Source: CAYLPT01 sp964385645
GTDB taxonomy: Bacteria > Armatimonadota > Hebobacteria > Hebobacterales > Hebobacteraceae
DNA: 6,226 nucleotides
NCBI GenBank assembly: GCA_964385645.1
Contig: CAYLPT010000081.1
Coordinates: 1-6,226 of the forward strand
Reading direction: 5' to 3'
Both the position numbers and the translations under genes were made by a program. The notes below the pieces were generated by a model, which saw only the letters and a program-made list of their open reading frames with translations, ran no database searches and was not told where the DNA came from. Shown in pieces: positions 4,976-6,226 of this stretch (position 1 is its first letter; every line of letters begins with the position of its first letter).

Positions 4976-6226
4976 ATGCGCGGGGCAAGGCCGGCCGGGC
5001 GGGGGCTGCCGTGGGTGTGCGCGGCGGTCTTCGCGGTTGGACTGGCCATGCGAGTAGGGTATGCCCTGGCGCTGCCGGTGCGCATGTCGGCCGACGCGGC
5101 GTACTACGTGGCGGTGGCGGAGAACCTGCACCTGGGCCGCGGGCTGGTCGTGGACTACGTCTGGCACTACCTGGCCGGGGTCCCCGTGGAGCTGCCCGCG
5201 CCCAGCAACAGCTACTGGATGCCTGGGCAGTCGTTCGTGGTGGCGGCGGCCTTCGGGCTGGCTCGGTCTACGTCGCTGCGGGTCGCCCAGGCCCCGTCGC
5301 TGCTGCTGGGCGCGCTGTTGTGTGCCATCACGGCCTCGATGGGTGGGCGGCTCTTCCGGAGCGCGCGGGTGGCGCTGGTGGCGGGCGCGATGGTGGCGGT
5401 GTCCTTCCACCTCGTCGGGGTGTCGCTGTTCCCGGATCACTTCAACCTTGCCGCCTGCCTGGTGAATGGGTCGCTGCTCGCGATGTGGGTGGGGTGGTGC
5501 GCGTCGGGGGACAAGGGGCAAGCGGCACAGCAGGAGGGCACGCCTTCGGGCCCGCAGGCCCCAGAGACCGGCACGAGGCCGCCCGACAGGCGGCTGGCGG
5601 GGTTCCGAGGCCCCGCCCTACAGCGGCAAGCAGTTTGGCAGGCAGTGGCGGGGGTTGGGGCCGGGCTGGCCTATCTCACGCGGGGAGATGGCGCGCTGCT
5701 GGGCGTGGTTGCGGTGGCGCTGGCGGGCCGGGGACGACTGAGGACGGCCCTGGCGGGAACGGCCTGCTTTGCCAGTGGCGCGGCGGTCGTCGCCCTGCCG
5801 TGGATGGTGCGCCAGAGGCTGACCTTCGGGAGCTGGTGGGGCGCGGGGGCCTTGCGGACCGCCTTCCTGCAAGATTACCTCGACCTGTTCCGCCTGGATC
5901 AGTCGCACCTGACGCTCGGGCACTACCTGAGCACAAACCAGGTGGTCGCCTGGTCGTTCAAGGGGTGGGTGCTGTGGCGGGAGGCGCGGCTGCTGGCGGT
6001 GGTGGCCGGGGCGGCGGGGCTGCTGGCGCTGTATGCGCTGCGGCGGCGGGAAGTGCGAGCGGCCGCCGCGCCGTGGCTCATCTACGTGGCTGCGGCGGTG
6101 TTGGCGCCGGCCCTGGTGTTCCCGTACCCGGCCATCAAGGGGCAGTTCTGGCATCTGCTGCCGGGGCTGTGTCCGATCGTGTTCGCGCTGGCGGGGGGCG
6201 GCATCGGGGAGCTGCTAGGGTGGGTG
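4976..6226 (+). CDS. GT-C membrane glycosyltransferase, GT39/PMT/ArnT-like (3' end beyond window)
   Basis: The frame is open for 417 codons from the ATG at 4976 to the window edge, so the C-terminus is missing. Such proteins transfer a sugar from a polyprenyl-phosphate donor to lipid or protein on the outer face of the cytoplasmic membrane. Helix 1 lies at about 12-33. The first outer loop has the GT-C pattern SADAAYYVAVAENLHLGRG (38-56), with Asp40 as the probable catalytic acid, and then NSYWMPGQS (78-86), matching the usual P-G-x-P-like turn. Later family-type segments are YLTRGDGALL (233-242), ALPWMVRQRLTFG (273-285) and KGQFWHLLPGLCP (388-400), where members have a membrane-end R-Y-x-x-P-like loop. 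About nine helices are visible. The second acidic residue common after the Asp is Ala here. Residues 176-218 form an unusual hydrophilic Pro/Gly/Gln-rich loop containing a DNA palindrome. Acceptor and donor cannot be told. Confidence 0.78.
   Translation, partial: MRGARPAGRGLPWVCAAVFAVGLAMRVGYALALPVRMSADAAYYVAVAENLHLGRGLVVDYVWHYLAGVPVELPAPSNSYWMPGQSFVVAAAFGLARSTSLRVAQAPSLLLGALLCAITASMGGRLFRSARVALVAGAMVAVSFHLVGVSLFPDHFNLAACLVNGSLLAMWVGWCASGDKGQAAQQEGTPSGPQAPETGTRPPDRRLAGFRGPALQRQAVWQAVAGVGAGLAYLTRGDGALLGVVAVALAGRGRLRTALAGTACFASGAAVVALPWMVRQRLTFGSWWGAGALRTAFLQDYLDLFRLDQSHLTLGHYLSTNQVVAWSFKGWVLWREARLLAVVAGAAGLLALYALRRREVRAAAAPWLIYVAAAVLAPALVFPYPAIKGQFWHLLPGLCPIVFALAGGGIGELLGWV
5596..5617 (+). repeat. 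GC-rich palindrome resembling an interspersed repeat, inside the glycosyltransferase gene
   Basis: GGCGGGG (5596-5602) and CCCCGCC (5611-5617) are exact inverted repeats around TTCCGAGG. In RNA, two extra G-U pairs would give a 9-pair stem with a CCGA loop. It is followed by CTACAGCGGCAAGCAG. GCGGGG...CCCCGCCCTAC palindromes of this kind occur as dispersed intergenic repeats in some bacterial genomes, as I recall. Only one copy is in this window, so its repeat status is unproven. There is no T-run, so it is not an intrinsic terminator. Confidence 0.5.

Noticed and set aside
2981..5521. 846-codon open frame on the minus strand
   Set aside because: It is antisense to three well-supported genes. 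Its translation is dominated by Arg, Pro, His and Gln, as expected when a GC-rich gene is read from the opposite strand, and no domain is visible.
5061..5741. Two Arg/Trp-rich plus-strand open frames inside the glycosyltransferase
   Set aside because: They are in other frames of a continuous 417-codon gene that has family motifs at both ends. No frameshift was found when I translated the 4976 frame line by line.

Overview
This is a GC-rich bacterial segment (often G or C at third codon positions) in which every supportable gene lies on the + strand. There is almost no intergenic DNA: gaps are 0-28 bases and several starts and stops overlap. No RNA gene, CRISPR array, insertion sequence or intrinsic terminator is visible. 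The high GC, the protein families and a GC-rich palindrome suggest a little-studied free-living lineage (an Armatimonadota-, Chloroflexota- or candidate-phylum-like genome is one guess). Taxonomy cannot be fixed from this window.

Region 1 (2-3676) is a tightly packed cluster. It starts with the 3' end of an unrecognised protein (2-220) and a small protein with one hydrophobic stretch (204-512). Next come a membrane-anchored protein that I recognise from memory as a DUF6754-type protein (512-1309), a roughly 7-helix membrane protein (1310-2134), a second membrane-anchored protein with a large domain between two terminal helices (2136-3011), and a roughly 6-helix membrane protein (3008-3676). 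Junctions are TGATG, TAG|GTG, TGA-G-ATG and ATGA, so the genes are almost certainly co-transcribed and translationally coupled. The composition suggests one envelope complex: two multi-helix integral proteins, two anchored globular proteins whose domains are predicted on opposite membrane faces, and a small accessory protein. No biochemical function can be assigned. This is the best candidate for an undescribed system in the window.

Region 2 (3704-4948) encodes a well-supported MtaB-type tRNA methylthiotransferase, a radical SAM enzyme that converts t6A37 to ms2t6A37. It follows the membrane cluster by 27 bases and is probably on the same transcript, but it is a housekeeping tRNA modification enzyme with no evident functional tie.

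Region 3 (4976-6226, running off the window) encodes the first 417 residues of a GT-C fold membrane glycosyltransferase (GT39/PMT/ArnT-like), preceded by a strong Shine-Dalgarno. Its reading frame is open throughout. It contains an unusual hydrophilic Pro/Gly/Gln-rich loop of about 43 residues whose DNA includes a GC-rich palindrome resembling interspersed repeats, possibly an in-frame repeat insertion.
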